DNA from: Blasia pusilla
Taxonomy: Eukaryota > Marchantiophyta > Marchantiopsida > Blasiales
Length of the DNA stretch: 64,000 nt
Direction: 5' to 3'
NCBI GenBank assembly: GCA_050084515.1
Contig: CM114272.1
Coordinates: 41,292,001 to 41,356,000 of the forward strand
Of this stretch, positions 1-10,147 are shown one piece after another (the first letter of the stretch is position 1; every line of letters starts with the position of its first letter). A program made the position numbers and the translations under genes. A model generated the notes under the pieces. The model did not search any database. It was not told where the DNA came from and saw only the letters and a program-made list of their open reading frames with translations.

Positions 1-1016
1 AACTTCCTCTATCTACGAGTCTGAAACCGGCACTTGTAAGATTGTCCACTTCGTCTTGAGTGCAGTTTGTACCTGCGGCGATGGGCCAAATCGTGGGGGT
101 ATTCCCCGGAGCTCCAGTGGCAGCCAGTGGCAGCCGGATAAGACTTCCGGAAAGTGCAAGATTCATTTGGGCAGAAGAAGTAATTCAATTGATCCTCGGT
201 CCTCGTGAAATGATCAAAGGTTTTAAGTTCCCAAAACCCAGGCAATGGTCGTCCAGTCCTTGTACAATTCTTATTTAGGAAAGTGCCGCATGCTCTCCTA
301 ATGCCATCAGATCCTTCCCTGCAAGTGGGTCCACGTCCAGGGTTGCTCCGAGATATATGCCACCGTTTTAGGTTGCAATCCACCTCCATTACCGGAATCC
401 CATATTGTTGAACCACCCCACCGACCGGATGTTGCGAACTTCCAACAACGGAGGGCTTTTGAAATAAAACATTCACTGATTTTGGAGAAGTTACTCTATC
501 ATAGATTTGGGAGTGGTCCGGGGTCCCCAAATACCTGGGCGGCGTAATTTCCTCATCCAAATCAATCACCGGATTCATTCCTCGATGCTGCCTCTTCACC
601 TACTTGAAGTCAAGATACTTATCTGGTCTCCACGAGTCTCGCTCGGACTGCTCTACCACCATCTGTATGGGATGTCTTGAAACCCGCCCACGACTATCCC
701 CACAAATGTGTACGTCTTGCTCGAGGGGATTTCCTGCTACGCACCGGTTGAAGGCTTCCACATAGAGTTTTTCATCACCAGATCTCACAGCCGCCCTGAC
801 ATAGAGCTCGTAGATCGAAGGCCCCCTTCCTTTTGTTATGCCTTTTGTGAGGAAGATATGGGATGTTGCAGATTGTAGCATTGCTCTTGCCTGGTCTTGT
901 TGGCATGCCTCCACAAGTGAAATTCGTTAGCATGCTTGTGACAACCTGCAAGAGGAATGAACACTTTTTGCTCCACTTGTGTTGGGGCAGAGGGCATTTT
1001 CATGAATATTCAATCC
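1..1016 (-). pseudogene. MULE copy A transposase, downstream exon (partial, leaves window)
   Basis: This is the post-catalytic part of the transposase, read leftwards from a splice acceptor at 1017-1020. It matches 44043-46458 (copy B) and 48012-49828 (copy C), sharing LFQKPS, GIPVMEVDCNLKRW, GRGPTC and FFCPNESC. Paired cysteines suggest a zinc-binding segment of unknown role. It is broken: TAG at 600-602 stands where copy C has a Gln codon, and a 10-bp tandem duplication around 117-136 shifts the frame. The SWIM finger seen in copies B and C would lie left of base 1. The family assignment rests on the other copies. Confidence 0.7.
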
Positions 1017-1541
1017 CTGCAACGACAACAATGTTAGAAGGGAACGAAAATAGCTCATAAGTCAAAGAAATAAGCTACATGTCGGAAGCAGACGGGTTGC
1101 AAGGCCGAGGCATCCCATGAACGACTCTGCGACCTGTCGGGTCCTGATGTGTTGCAACACCCAGGAAACACCTACTGCAACCTGTCTGATTCCAACGGGT
1201 TGCAAGAACCTTTGGCCACTCTAGGCTGGAAGATCCAAGTGCAAGTCATCCGAAACCCATCCGGATCGAACTATTTGCAGGCCTTGTATACATGCGACTT
1301 GCATACTTGTATACGGATTGCACCAAAATTCTGGATGCAACCCGTTGGTTTCCGACTAGTTGTACACTCAAGCAACCCGTCCGTTTCCAACGGGTTGCAC
1401 ACTCGGGCAACCCGTCGCATCCGACAATTTGCTTGGTTTCTTCGGTTTGAAATCCCTATAGTTCCCACGCTTCTCAACTTGAGCTGCAACTTTTCAAACA
1501 ATTCTGAGTGTGAGCTTGATAAGACAAAATAGTGAACTCAC
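1017..1541 (-). other. Transposase intron, copy A, with palindromes
   Basis: The donor (GTGAGT on the minus strand at 1536-1541) and acceptor (GCAG at 1017-1020) sit at the same sites as in copies B and C. The intron holds about five or six palindromes related to GCAACCCGTCGGA + centre base + inverse complement, near 1135, 1179, 1338, 1373 and 1403. Nothing in it looks coding. Confidence 0.7.
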
Positions 1542-3523
1542 CTACCGCATGAAGTTTCCCATTGTCTCATACGTACAGTCCACCAACTCAACCAAGAGCA
1601 CAACTCTTTGTACTTCCCCTCAATCGCATGCTTCCTGCACCACCCATGAAGTTCTTCTTGGCATTCCATGGCCTGTTTCAAGGTTTTTTTGTCCTTGCAG
1701 CGTTGGAGTAGATTGACATGCTCTGTCCTCTTATTCTCCTTGATGCAAGATTTGGTGTACCGGGTCATAGACTGTTGCCAATGGAAAGCATCCGACCTTT
1801 CCCTCTCCGGTTGAACCTCTCCACCCCAGAACACTTCCCTGATAGCAATCCATCTAGGTTGTGCATTTTCCGCCATGAACCCATAAATTTCCGGAGGTGG
1901 CCTTTTGTTTCCCTTCACCAACTCCAATAAGAGTAACCAACACATCTTCAAACTGCCAACGTCTTCTACTTTTACTTCACAGAAACATATAGTTTTGAGT
2001 CCCTTCTCCACATGGTCTTAAAAGTGAGCACCCATTGTCAACCATCCGTTTAGCACTTTGTTGCAAATATCAAAGCTTACCCAGCTGCCGTAAAGATCTT
2101 CCCCTTCCCTCATTCGATCTATAAGATCGACGCCACTCTACGGACCTGTCGTTGACATTTTGAAGACATAGGCCGTGGATCCTTTGCCTCCGTGGCCCAT
2201 GAACTGCCATCTCTGAAAGAATGGAAATCTAGAGTTGGCCTTGATTTTGGCAATGGCATCCATTTCGACCGTCTTTCCATCCAGTACCCGTATTTGACGC
2301 AGAAAATTCCAGAAGCATTCAGGATCAGCGAGAAATGCGAGATTTTCCCAGAGTTGTTTCTCCTCAGCAGCCGTGATCTCGCCTTGTCCAAGGATTCCAA
2401 GCAATTGTTCACAAATTTGTGATGCTCTTGTTAACTTGATCACTCCGGGCTTTGAATCCGGAGAGTTTTTGTAGACCTCGGCAACTTTCTTTGCCACATC
2501 CTCCTTGATGTGTCTCTGAATTGCATCGGTCACAGGATGAGTGTGGGAGCCAACATGAACTGCCAGCTTTGTGTACTCTGACGTGGAGCCCAAGTCATGG
2601 ACAATCAAAAATATGTATGCAAGAGACGCTCCAACGCAGAAGGGGGATGCCTGACAATGAGGACATCGATGGCCTCCCGGCGGTATGGTGGCACCGACCT
2701 CATATGGAGTTTCTGCATTCTTGGGGGGGAATTGCGACGTATTGACTCGCCCGTTGCGCCCTAGATACGGGCATGCTGGACTTCTATACACCAAGGCTCC
2801 AACGCATTGGCGGCGGGAGACAATCCAAGGACCATCTGGAATTGAAGCACTAGTCCGTTGAAGCCTACACCATCGATGACAATCGGACTTTCTGTCCATA
2901 TCCTTCAAGCGTCCTCCATCTTTCTTTTGAGCAGGAGCAGCAGGTGGAGGCAACTCAAAAATGCAATTACCATCGTGCGCGGGAAGCTCGTTGACAAGAA
3001 TGTGCTTGAACATTTTCAAGGCCAGAGACGATAGCAAACTATTGCCTGATACTCGCAAGAAAAACGAGTAGGCGAACAGAGGGCCCGGTTGGTGTCCGAC
3101 AGATCCACTGAGGTTGACAACATCCAGAATATTTTCAGGAAGTACAACATTGTTACGAGCATGTGAAGTTGGAGTCGAAGCCGGATCTACTGAGATAGGA
3201 GTTGCAAACGTAGAGCTCGGTGCACTAGGAAATTCTCGACCGTCTACTTGGGAAGCTGAGGAATTCAGGGGCAAGCCATAAACCATGTATTGACCATTTG
3301 GTAGAGGTAGGAGATCCCATACTTTACGGTCTGCAATCACTGGATGGACTGTCTCACCTATTATGTCCTCCGTACCGTCCACCCTAACATCCTTGGATAC
3401 AAAGATGGTTCCAACTTGGAGAAGAAATCGAACTGAGAGAAAATTTTCATCCACTACTATGAAAGACTCACGAGCTTGGGACTCGTGATGACTGCCACAA
3501 GTGAGCTTCACATAATTATCCAT
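1542..3523 (-). pseudogene. MULE copy A transposase, main 5' exon
   Basis: The start at 3523 (MDNYVKLTCG) matches copies B and C. The first 461 codons (3523-2138) are open. They include a Cys/His segment (SRRQCVGALVYRSPACPYLGR, then CPHCQASPFC) and a helical region (LLGILGQGEITAAEEKQLWENLAFL). After a TAG at 2138-2140 the frame continues with a MULE-like catalytic core: FDIC near 2070 (candidate first Asp), EIYGFMAENAQ near 1875 (other copies have D in FMADNAQ) and SDAFHW near 1787, resembling the C/H-W motif of MULE transposases. A second stop (TAA near 2025) replaces a Tyr codon. It would cut and integrate element DNA in the nucleus. The MULE assignment is inferred from motif order, the SWIM finger in other copies and 9-10-bp target duplications. 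Confidence 0.65.
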
Positions 3524-4071
3524 TCCCAGAAGATTCCAGCGGGAGGAGACAGAGAATTGGTATGAGAATGAGAATGAGAATGAGAATGTTTAATTTATAG
3601 TGAATAGGGACTCAGATTCTCTTAGCAGAATTTGACTGACAAGATGAAGTTTGGTAGGTGAGAATGTCTGACACAATGGATTCAATTCTGTTGCAACCTG
3701 TCGGAGTCAGGTGGGTTGCAAAATCTGGGAATCAGAGACGTTGGTAGCGAAGCATGCACTTCTTTTTGTTGGAACCCATCGGAGTCCGTTGGATTGGTAC
3801 CCCCTTCTTGCCGACCAAAGGTCTTTTGAGTCGATTTTGCTAGCATCAAACACAAGATATTGCTTGCATATGCTAAGGCAACCAATCGTTGGGGACTTTT
3901 GCGGGATTGTCCAACTCAGGGTAGATCTTGTGACCCGTTGGATTGCAATGGGTTGCCTTGGAACTATGCGTTGTCGCATTGTTACCCGAGGGATAGAAAA
4001 GCGTGCAACCTGTTGATAATCGACGGGTTTCCCTGGTACCTCGCCTATTACCCCAAGATAAGCAAAGCGTG
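3524..4071. promoter_or_regulatory. Divergent intergenic region, transposase side, copy A
   Basis: This non-coding region lies between the transposase start and the tandem array upstream of the partner gene. It starts with a short GAATGA hexamer repeat (3561-3588) in the transposase 5' UTR and a TATA box at 3593-3599. Scattered diverged palindromes follow near 3693, 3772, 3932 and 4009. It aligns with 41030-41525 (copy B) and 52817-53380 (copy C), so it is part of the element. Confidence 0.6.
3593..3599 (-). promoter_or_regulatory. TATA box of transposase gene, copy A
   Basis: TATAAAT on the minus strand, about 70 bp upstream of the ATG, in the context CACTATAAATTAAAC. Copies B (41432-41438) and C (52916-52922) have the same box at a similar distance. 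Confidence 0.65.
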
Positions 4072-4665
4072 CAAACCGTCGGCTTCGGACGGGTTGCACG
4101 CTTCTGCCTCACCTTGTAACGCTAACATGAAGGAAGCGTGCAACCCGTCAATCTCCGACGAGTTGCGCGGGTGCCACGCCTTCTTGCCCGAAGACGGCGG
4201 AGGCACGCAACCTGTCGGCCTCAGACGGGTTGCGCAATTGCCTCACCTTGTAACACTTCCATTAAGGAAGTGTGCAACCCGTTTGTTTCCGATGAGATGC
4301 GTGGGTGCCGCACCTTCTTGCCCAAAGATGGCGGAGGCGCGCAATCCATCGACCTCAGACGGGTTGCACAAGTGCCTCGCCTTGTAACGCTTACATGAAG
4401 GAAGCGTGCAACCTGTCGGCCTCCGACGAGTTGCGCGGGAAGCGTGCAACCCACCGGAATCGGACGGGTTGTGCGGGTACCTCGCGTTCTTGTCCAAAGA
4501 CGCCATAGGCGGGCAACTTGTCGGTCTCTGACGGGTTGTGTGGGTACCTCGTGTTCTTGTCCAAAGACGACGGAGGCGCGCAACCTGTTGGTCTCTAACG
4601 GGTTGCCATGAGGACAGATGCCTTGAACCCTCGGGAAGCGTGCAACCTGTCGAAGCCGTCGGGTT
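4072..4665. repeat. Tandem palindrome array upstream of ParB-MTase-like gene, copy A
   Basis: About nine or ten units, mostly ~67 bp apart (palindromes near 4072, 4139, 4207, 4273, 4341, 4408, 4446, 4514, 4580, 4640). Each unit has an imperfect palindrome of 13-nt arm GCAACCCGTCGGA, one centre base and its inverse complement. The linker resembles CTCGCCTTGTAACGC followed by GAAGCGT. The array ends ~90 bp before a TATA box. Copies B and C have matching arrays at the same place. Confidence 0.85.
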
Positions 4666-4756
4666 GGTTTTTTTCACGTCCAGACTTCCATAACGGCTGG
4701 CACGTCGCCGCCGGAAGGACGATGCGACCCAACGGTCAACCCAACGGCTCGAAAAG

Positions 4757-4764
4757 TATAAATA
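4757..4764 (+). promoter_or_regulatory. TATA box of ParB-MTase-like gene, copy A
   Basis: TATAAATA in the context CTCGAAAAGTATAAATAGG, directly downstream of the palindrome array and about 290 bp upstream of the ATG at 5051. Copies B (40541-40548, minus) and C (53954-53960) have the same box in the same context. Confidence 0.7.
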
Positions 4765-4859
4765 GGGGAAGGTTCGCTCATTTTTGGTTTTTTGTTTCGC
4801 GATCTCAATTGCTCTTCCGCGCAGTAGCTGAACTGATACCAAGGGGCACTTTACACGAC

Positions 4860-5000
4860 GACTCATCGCGAGACGATTTGAGCGAACGATCGCTAGATGA
4901 TTCAAGCTACTCATCAAGGCGACTCATCGCAACATCACCAAGGCGACTCATCGCGACATCAGCAAGGCGACTCATCAAGGCGATTCCTCGAGCCGATTCA
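4860..5000 (+). repeat. Short tandem repeat in 5' UTR (GCGACTCATC units)
   Basis: Irregular repeats of AAGGCGACTCATCGC-like units lie between the TATA box and the start codon. Copy B has a related stretch at about 40360-40450. No function is evident. Confidence 0.6.
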
Positions 5001-5050
5001 TCGTGCACAAAGAGCAATTTCCTTGTGCATAGGAGGCATTTTGGAGAACA

Positions 5051-5709
5051 ATGATGAGGAAAAAATCTCAAGCAAACAAGGTTGGGAGCTTCACTCCCAA
5101 GTCCATGAGGACTCTTGCGTCACCATCTCCAGGGCCTCGTTCGGCCAATGAGATAAGGCAGCAAGAAATCGAGGAGCGAGAAAGGGAAGCGAAGATGCAC
5201 AAGCAAGAGCTTCTTGCAAAACGTGTAAATGAGGCGCTCGAAAAATAGAACGTAGAGGCTGAGGCGTCGCAGGCCTTGAAGAAAAGGATTGCCAACGAAA
5301 AGCGTGAAAACAAGCGTCTGAACGCGTTGGTGAGGAGAGCACAATTGGCAAAAGCTCGGAGGGAAAAAGCAATTGCCATTGAAGAAAACCCTGCCCGTCC
5401 AACCGAAAGTGTTGAGATGCAGAAATATCCCCGATGAAGTCCGGGGACACAATCAATATAGCGGAAACGGCCGAAGTTCAAGTGACGGACGATGAGGTCA
5501 TGAGGACCGCCAGCGTGGAGATGGTGGACATCGCTGAAGAAGCATGAGAGCGGTCATCCTCGTCCCTAAGCCCGGCGGAAGAAATCTACCTCTATCGGAT
5601 CGACGAGTTTCCAGTGGACTTGCCAACTGCTGTCCCAGAGCAGTTGGCTAGCCAAGACATCGATCTAATCTTCGAGCGGGTAAGAGAGGATCTGCGTTCT
5701 TTGAATTAT
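5051..5709 (+). pseudogene. ParB-MTase-like gene, exon 1 (coiled-coil N terminus), copy A
   Basis: The start at 5051 gives MMRKKSQANKVGSFTPKS, matching copy C (MTRKKTQATKVGSITPKS). A charged helical stretch follows (ANEIRQQEIEEREREAKMHKQ), probably coiled coil, then an acidic region. The copy is broken: TAG at 5246-5248 ends the first frame, a frameshift follows the VEMQ residues near 5421, and a further TGA lies near 5545. I place the donor at GTGAAG (5710), shared by all three copies; a better-looking GTAAG at 5680 exists only here. By comparison with copy C the gene makes a ParB-like / DNA-methyltransferase-like protein. Confidence 0.6.
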
Positions 5710-5777
5710 GTGAAGGCCCATGTTGCAATTCATTGGCAATTCAGTGTAGCTTATTGACCTTGTCCCGTGTGATGTAG

Positions 5778-6252
5778 ACGGTGGTAAAGCGAGATGGCAG
5801 CGATGGAGGGCGAACGCATACGAGAATTCGGTTGCCGATTGCGAACTATGGAGTACGTCCGCGAAATTCAATCTGACGAGGATATTGCGAAGCTAAAACA
5901 ATCGGCAGCGACAACATCCTACGTCGATAGCTGCCCTCCGTTCTATCTTCAGCCTTACGATGACCATGGAACCCAAGCGATAGTTATGGAGGAGGACTTG
6001 GAAGCGCTCGACATATTCTCGAGGATGAGACATCAGGAATTCAGAAAGGGCGATAGAGGGGACGGAATTCTGCTAGATACGGAACCTGTATTTCTTCATC
6101 TGGGATGGAAACCACATGTTCATGGCGTGGACCCAGTTTGCAGAGGAGCGCCCAAACTCATTGGAGGCACATTTTAGCGTGAAGGCAGTGGTGCTACATC
6201 CATACCCTCATCACATGGCGACGGTGGAGATGGCCATGCATGCCATGAATAC
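5778..6252 (+). pseudogene. ParB-MTase-like gene, exon 2 (ParB-like domain), copy A
   Basis: Encodes MEYVREIQSDEDIAKLK and then the conserved block ending in FFIWDGNHMFMAW (near 6095-6130) and AMHAMNT before a GT donor at 6253. DGNH(R/K/M) followed by AW resembles the GxHR box of ParB/sulfiredoxin-fold domains; copy B has DGNHR. In prokaryotic elements this fold binds or cuts DNA or acts as a CTP switch. A frameshift after RMRHQEFR (near 6045) and a stop near 6175 break this copy. Confidence 0.5.
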
Positions 6253-6270
6253 GTAAGTTTCCTCTTGCTG

Positions 6271-6627
6271 CAAACCGTCGGACTCCGACAAGTTGTTTGA
6301 GTCGCCACTATTTTTGGAATGTTTTTGGCCGAAAGCAACTCGTCGGAATCCGACGAGTTGCTCGACTGATCACTGGTTTAGGATGTTTTTGGCCGAAAGC
6401 AACTCGTCGGAGTCCGACAAGTTGTTCAACTAACCATAGGTTAAGGATGTTTTTGGCCGAAAGCAACTCGTCGGAGTCGGACGAGTTGCTCGACTCACCA
6501 ATATTTTTGGATGTTTTTTAAGAAAGCAACTCGTCGGAGAACGACGGGTTGCTTGACTCGAAGCTATTTTTGGATGTTTTTTGATGTTTCTGGCTGAAAG
6601 CAACTCTCGGAGTCCGACAAGTTGCAT
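6271..6627. repeat. Intron-2 palindrome array (CAACTCG variant), copy A
   Basis: Six palindromes (about 6271, 6339, 6401, 6462, 6526, 6600), spaced 61-74 bp, with the arm variant GCAACTCGTCGGA rather than the CAACCCG of the promoter array. The linker is GGATGTTTTTGGCCGAAA, the same in copies B and C. The arm variant is thus specific to this intron. Confidence 0.85.
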
Positions 6628-6897
6628 TCGGAAGTAGGGGAGCTACATTTTTGGCGTCAAATTGGAGCTTTAATTGAAATTGTGCAACCTGTCGGACTCT
6701 GACGGGTTGATATGTTCACTTTTCTCGCGGAAACCACTCTCTAAATACTGATTATCTGACAACCCGTCGGACTCCGACGGGTTGAAACCAGGCAATCACA
6801 AATCTGAATGCAGTCCGTCGGATTCCGATGGGTTGCAAAATTTAGCTCGTTGCTTCCATTCCGACCATGAGCTGTGAGGACCTATCGGAGTCCGACG

Positions 6898-7543
6898 GAG
6901 GAGCGGTAAGAGGAGAGGCAGAGAGGAAGAGAGGAGAGAGGAGAGAGGAGAGAGGAGAGGAAGATATTGGCAACCCCTAGGGCTCTTTTGGTTTGAAGAG
7001 AGTTTCCGACAGGTTGGAGAGAGGAAAGTTTTGACAAGTTGAAAAGGCAAATTTTTTCCAAAAAAATTTGGTGGTGAAAAAAAAATTGAATTTTTTTTTT
7101 CTAATTTTTTTTACCTTTTCAACCCGTCAGAAATCCGATGGGTTGCAAGTTTTTCTGGTTTTTTTCTTTATGGTTAAGGAAAAATTTTCATTTTTGGGGT
7201 TTTTTTAACGTTTGCAACCCGTCGGAGTTTGTCAGGTCGCCATGATGCCTAGAAAGCAACCCGTCGGACTCCGACAGGTTGCAAATGTTAAAAAAACCCC
7301 AAGAAATGAAAAATTTTCCTTAACCCAAAAAAGAAAAAAAAACAGAAAACCAGAAAATTGCAACCCGTTGGATTGTGACAGGTTGCACTAAGTACTCATT
7401 ATCCATAATCTTCATATTTTTTGAAGAGAGTTTGAGTTTTTTTTTCCCTTTTGTGCCTTTTTTTTTAAGAGAGACTCTCCTCTCTTCCTCTCTTCCTCTC
7501 TTCCTCTCCTCTCTTCCTCTCTCCTGCCAGAATACCAGCCCCC
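6898..7543. mobile_element. 646-bp MITE-like insertion with 10-bp target duplication
   Basis: Flanked by identical 10-bp repeats GAGTCCGACG (6888-6897 and 7544-7553). It begins GAGGAGCGGTAAGAGG and ends TGCCAGAATACCAGCCCCC, like the two ends of copy C (47539 and 60376). Pyrimidine/purine tracts sit inside each end. An internal inverted repeat centred near 7250 (arms about 7150-7230 and 7270-7355) could fold into a hairpin. It has no coding capacity. The 10-bp duplication and shared termini suggest a non-autonomous derivative mobilised by this family's transposase. Its target lay inside a palindrome. Confidence 0.75.
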
Positions 7544-7609
7544 GAGTCCGACGGGTTGCAGTAACCCATATACCTTGCAAAATTTCTAATATTGAGTTTG
7601 TATGTGCAG

Positions 7610-9658
7610 GATTGTATCGGAGGCTAGGGAAATGTCACCCACCACTGGATCCAGGATTGCGATCGAGTGAAGAAAGTGCTAATGACGCACCCGGCAGAGT
7701 ACAAGGGGTTCTTGGGCGACGCCCTTGTAAATGAGATGCTAGCAAAGGGTGCTCAAATAAAAAAAAAGACTTGGGCAAATAAGTTTATTTCCCAAGATGC
7801 AGCCGTGACAATCCTTTGCTGGTCGAAGATACATGCCGCCAAGAAGAGAGATGCATTGGAGCTGGAGCGGAGGGAGAAAGTGTCTGTGTCTGAGCGTGCA
7901 AAGTTCATCCATGTTGCAGTATCTGCAACTACGAAGTACACGGCAAGCAAGATGCAGCGCTACATCGCCATTCTCAACCCAGAACTTGGCCCCGATTTCT
8001 ACAAGGAGCTGAAGGCGATAATCAAGCGCCAGCGGAAGAGGGATGAAGATCCGCAGGGTCGGATTGGGGAGAAAGTGTCTCTCGATCGCGTGCATTGATT
8101 TGCCTTGTCTGGAATTAGCAAATTTAGGAGAATCCGACTAATGAAAATCAGTCTCGAGGGCACAGAGGCCCAAAAGAGGGCGGCACACCATCCTCCAGGT
8201 GTCTCTGATCCAGTGATCTCCCACTGGCTCCGTGAATGGTGATTCTGGGACGCATTGCGACTTCTCGGGAAGTCCATGCTCGTGGGTCTCCAAGCGGAGC
8301 TGAAAAGAATAGAGCCAGTTCTGGAGGAAGCAAACCTGGAGAGTGCTGTAGATTTTGAACTTTGGCTTGATGATATGCGGGACAAGCCCATAAAAAACCC
8401 AGGTTTCAGGACGATGTTCAAGGATCGTATCCTCCCTCAAGCAGACCTTGACAAAGAAATAGAGGCGAAAAAAAAGGATTTCGCAAAGAAGAAGCGAGAT
8501 TTTTTAGGAGCAGGCGGCCGATGCATCTCGACTAAGACCTGCCCAACGCATGGTGTTCAGGTACCTCATCTATTGTAAGAATGCAAGTACATGGCAAAAA
8601 ATACCGGCAGCCTGCAAATTGTGGGCTTCTCCGCCTGATGGAAAGACATTTTCCATGTACGACATGGAGATGGCTCAAAGCATGTCCGATTGGGAGGTGG
8701 AGAATTGCCCGATTTGGCTGGACTTCAACGACCTTGAGGACATAACTGAGAAAGATCTATGCCTGCTCTATGATTCAGTGGCCACAGGTAGGGACGACAT
8801 CCCCAATTTTATGCAGCCTGAAGACTTTTTCGAAGGAGATGTGGAGGAGCAAGCCCTCGAGACAACGGAGTTGGTGTCCAAGGTCGTCACCGCCAAGGAC
8901 AAATCTACAGCGGGTCTCAAAGCCAAGGCGAGGGGATCGAAGAATTCCGAGGCCAAGTCTTCCCAAAGAGAGGCTGAAAATTCAAGGCGAGAGCCGTAAT
9001 CGTCTGCGCGAGCGGGCAGAGAGGGTCGGACCAGGTCCTCCGCAAAAAAAACTCCACTAGAGTCTGAGGTCATAGACACCCCAACAAGCCGACCGCAGAC
9101 TCGGGAGAAGCGGAAGCGAGAGGTGCCAGAGTTGTCCCAGGGAGCAGACCAAGATGTGGAATACACTCCATCATCCTTAGGAAGACATAGAGAAACAACG
9201 ACCCAGACAAGCATCATCCTTCACTGCACGAATCTTTAGGATGAGCTGAAAAGTTTCAGTTCCCAAGCGTCAACACCCGCCATCATAAAATTGACAATGC
9301 TGGGACAGAAGCTTCAACAAAACGGGCACGCTCCCTGGATGGTCCATGGGGAGGTCAAAGAGGTGGCGGTGGATCTCTTCGTCGCTGATTTGCCCTCGGG
9401 GTTGCGCTTGTGGGACGAGAATCCGTCCGACGGGGTCCGAGACCGGAATGTCCCTCTTTCTTATGACCATATCGCGCTCCTGTTTTCCTTTGTAGACGCT
9501 TATCTCAGTGACAGGGGCTGTTTCTTAGTTTTGATTGGAGGGAGCGAGGACGAGCTCTTCAACCTCCAGTGCGTCAAGAGGTCGCTGAAGGGAGGACGAC
9601 GCAATCGTGGGTCATCAAGAATGAGTACCCACTTCGATTCGCGACGAGTCAAATTCGG
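7610..9658 (+). pseudogene. ParB-MTase-like gene, exon 3 (helical linker and MTase motif IV region), copy A
   Basis: Encodes a long charged helical region (VKKVLMTHPAEYKGFLGDAL..., LELERREKVSVSERAKF, LDKEIEAKKKDFAKKKRDF) and then, near 9370-9580, VAVDLFVADLPSG ... LLFSFVDAYLSDRGCFLVLIGG. The latter fits the motif IV region (usually DPPY) and following strands of beta-class N6/N4 DNA methyltransferases, with DLPS in place of DPPY. Frameshifts lie near 7630, 8510 and 8990; TGA stops near 8096 and 8240 replace Arg and Ser codons of copy C. The exon ends at donor GGGTAAGG (9659). Confidence 0.55.
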
Positions 9659-10147
9659 GTAAGGGCTCTAAATTTGTATCCAAATTGTCTTTCTCTGACG
9701 GGTTGCATCTCTACATGCAACCTGTCGGATTGTTTGAGCTGGAGACTTCGGTGGTGCAATCCGTCTGAAAGCGACGGGTTGCAAATTTACCGCAAGTCTC
9801 CATTGGGTGAATGCAACCCGTCGGAACCCGACGGGTTGTAAGTGCTAATGCTTTTGCAATTTTCTAGAATGATGCAACCCGTCTGAAAGCGACGGGTTGC
9901 TCTTAGCCAACCATGGGCTGCTCGAAGCCAGCAACCTGTCGCCTTTCTACGGGTTGCTCATGGAAAAAAAAATCACTGACACTTGTAAAACAACCCGTCG
10001 GACTCCGACAGGTTGCTCCAATGTTAGGATTATAATGCGAAGTTCTTTGGGGACGTGTTGCACATTATGTCACCATACTGAGAGTAGACCAGTTGTCAAG
10101 TAGCTCTTTGTTGTTGCTGACATTGTTTCCAACATGCTTCTTTACAG
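9659..10147 (+). other. Intron 3 of ParB-MTase-like gene, copy A, with palindromes
   Basis: Donor at 9659 and acceptor TTTACAG ending 10147. It holds seven palindrome copies (about 9692, 9717, 9755, 9812, 9874, 9930, 9990). Two (9755 and 9874) share an unusual core, CGTCTGAAAGCGACG, which also occurs in copy C's intron 3. Confidence 0.7.

Larger units (their letters stand above)
6253..7609 (+). other. Intron 2 of ParB-MTase-like gene, copy A
   Basis: GT donor at 6253 (ACGTAAGT) and acceptor TGTGCAG ending 7609, both conserved in position with copies B and C, except that copy B has GC at the donor. It contains a palindrome array (6271-6627), single palindromes near 6683, 6760 and 6811, and a 646-bp MITE-like insertion (6898-7543). 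Copy C's intron is about half as long because it lacks the insertion. Confidence 0.75.

Noticed and set aside
1-3523. hAT or KDZ-type transposase as an alternative identity
   Set aside because: 9- and 10-bp target duplications, the SWIM finger and the FD...FMADNAQ...FHW order fit MULE better than hAT (8-bp). KDZ cannot be fully excluded without profile searches.
4072-4665. CRISPR-like array (regular palindromic repeats at constant spacing)
   Set aside because: The linkers are themselves repeated, not unique spacers, no cas genes are present, and the sequence is eukaryotic. It is a minisatellite-like array.
3873-4917. Overlapping Thr/Arg/Cys-rich ORFs (ATRRPTGC..., NPSxSDGL...) on both strands
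   Set aside because: All are palindromes read in different frames; the same peptides appear in every intron.
7320-7734. Ser/Leu-rich ORFs around the CT tract
   Set aside because: Low-complexity pyrimidine tract inside the MITE and neighbouring intron; no homology between copies.
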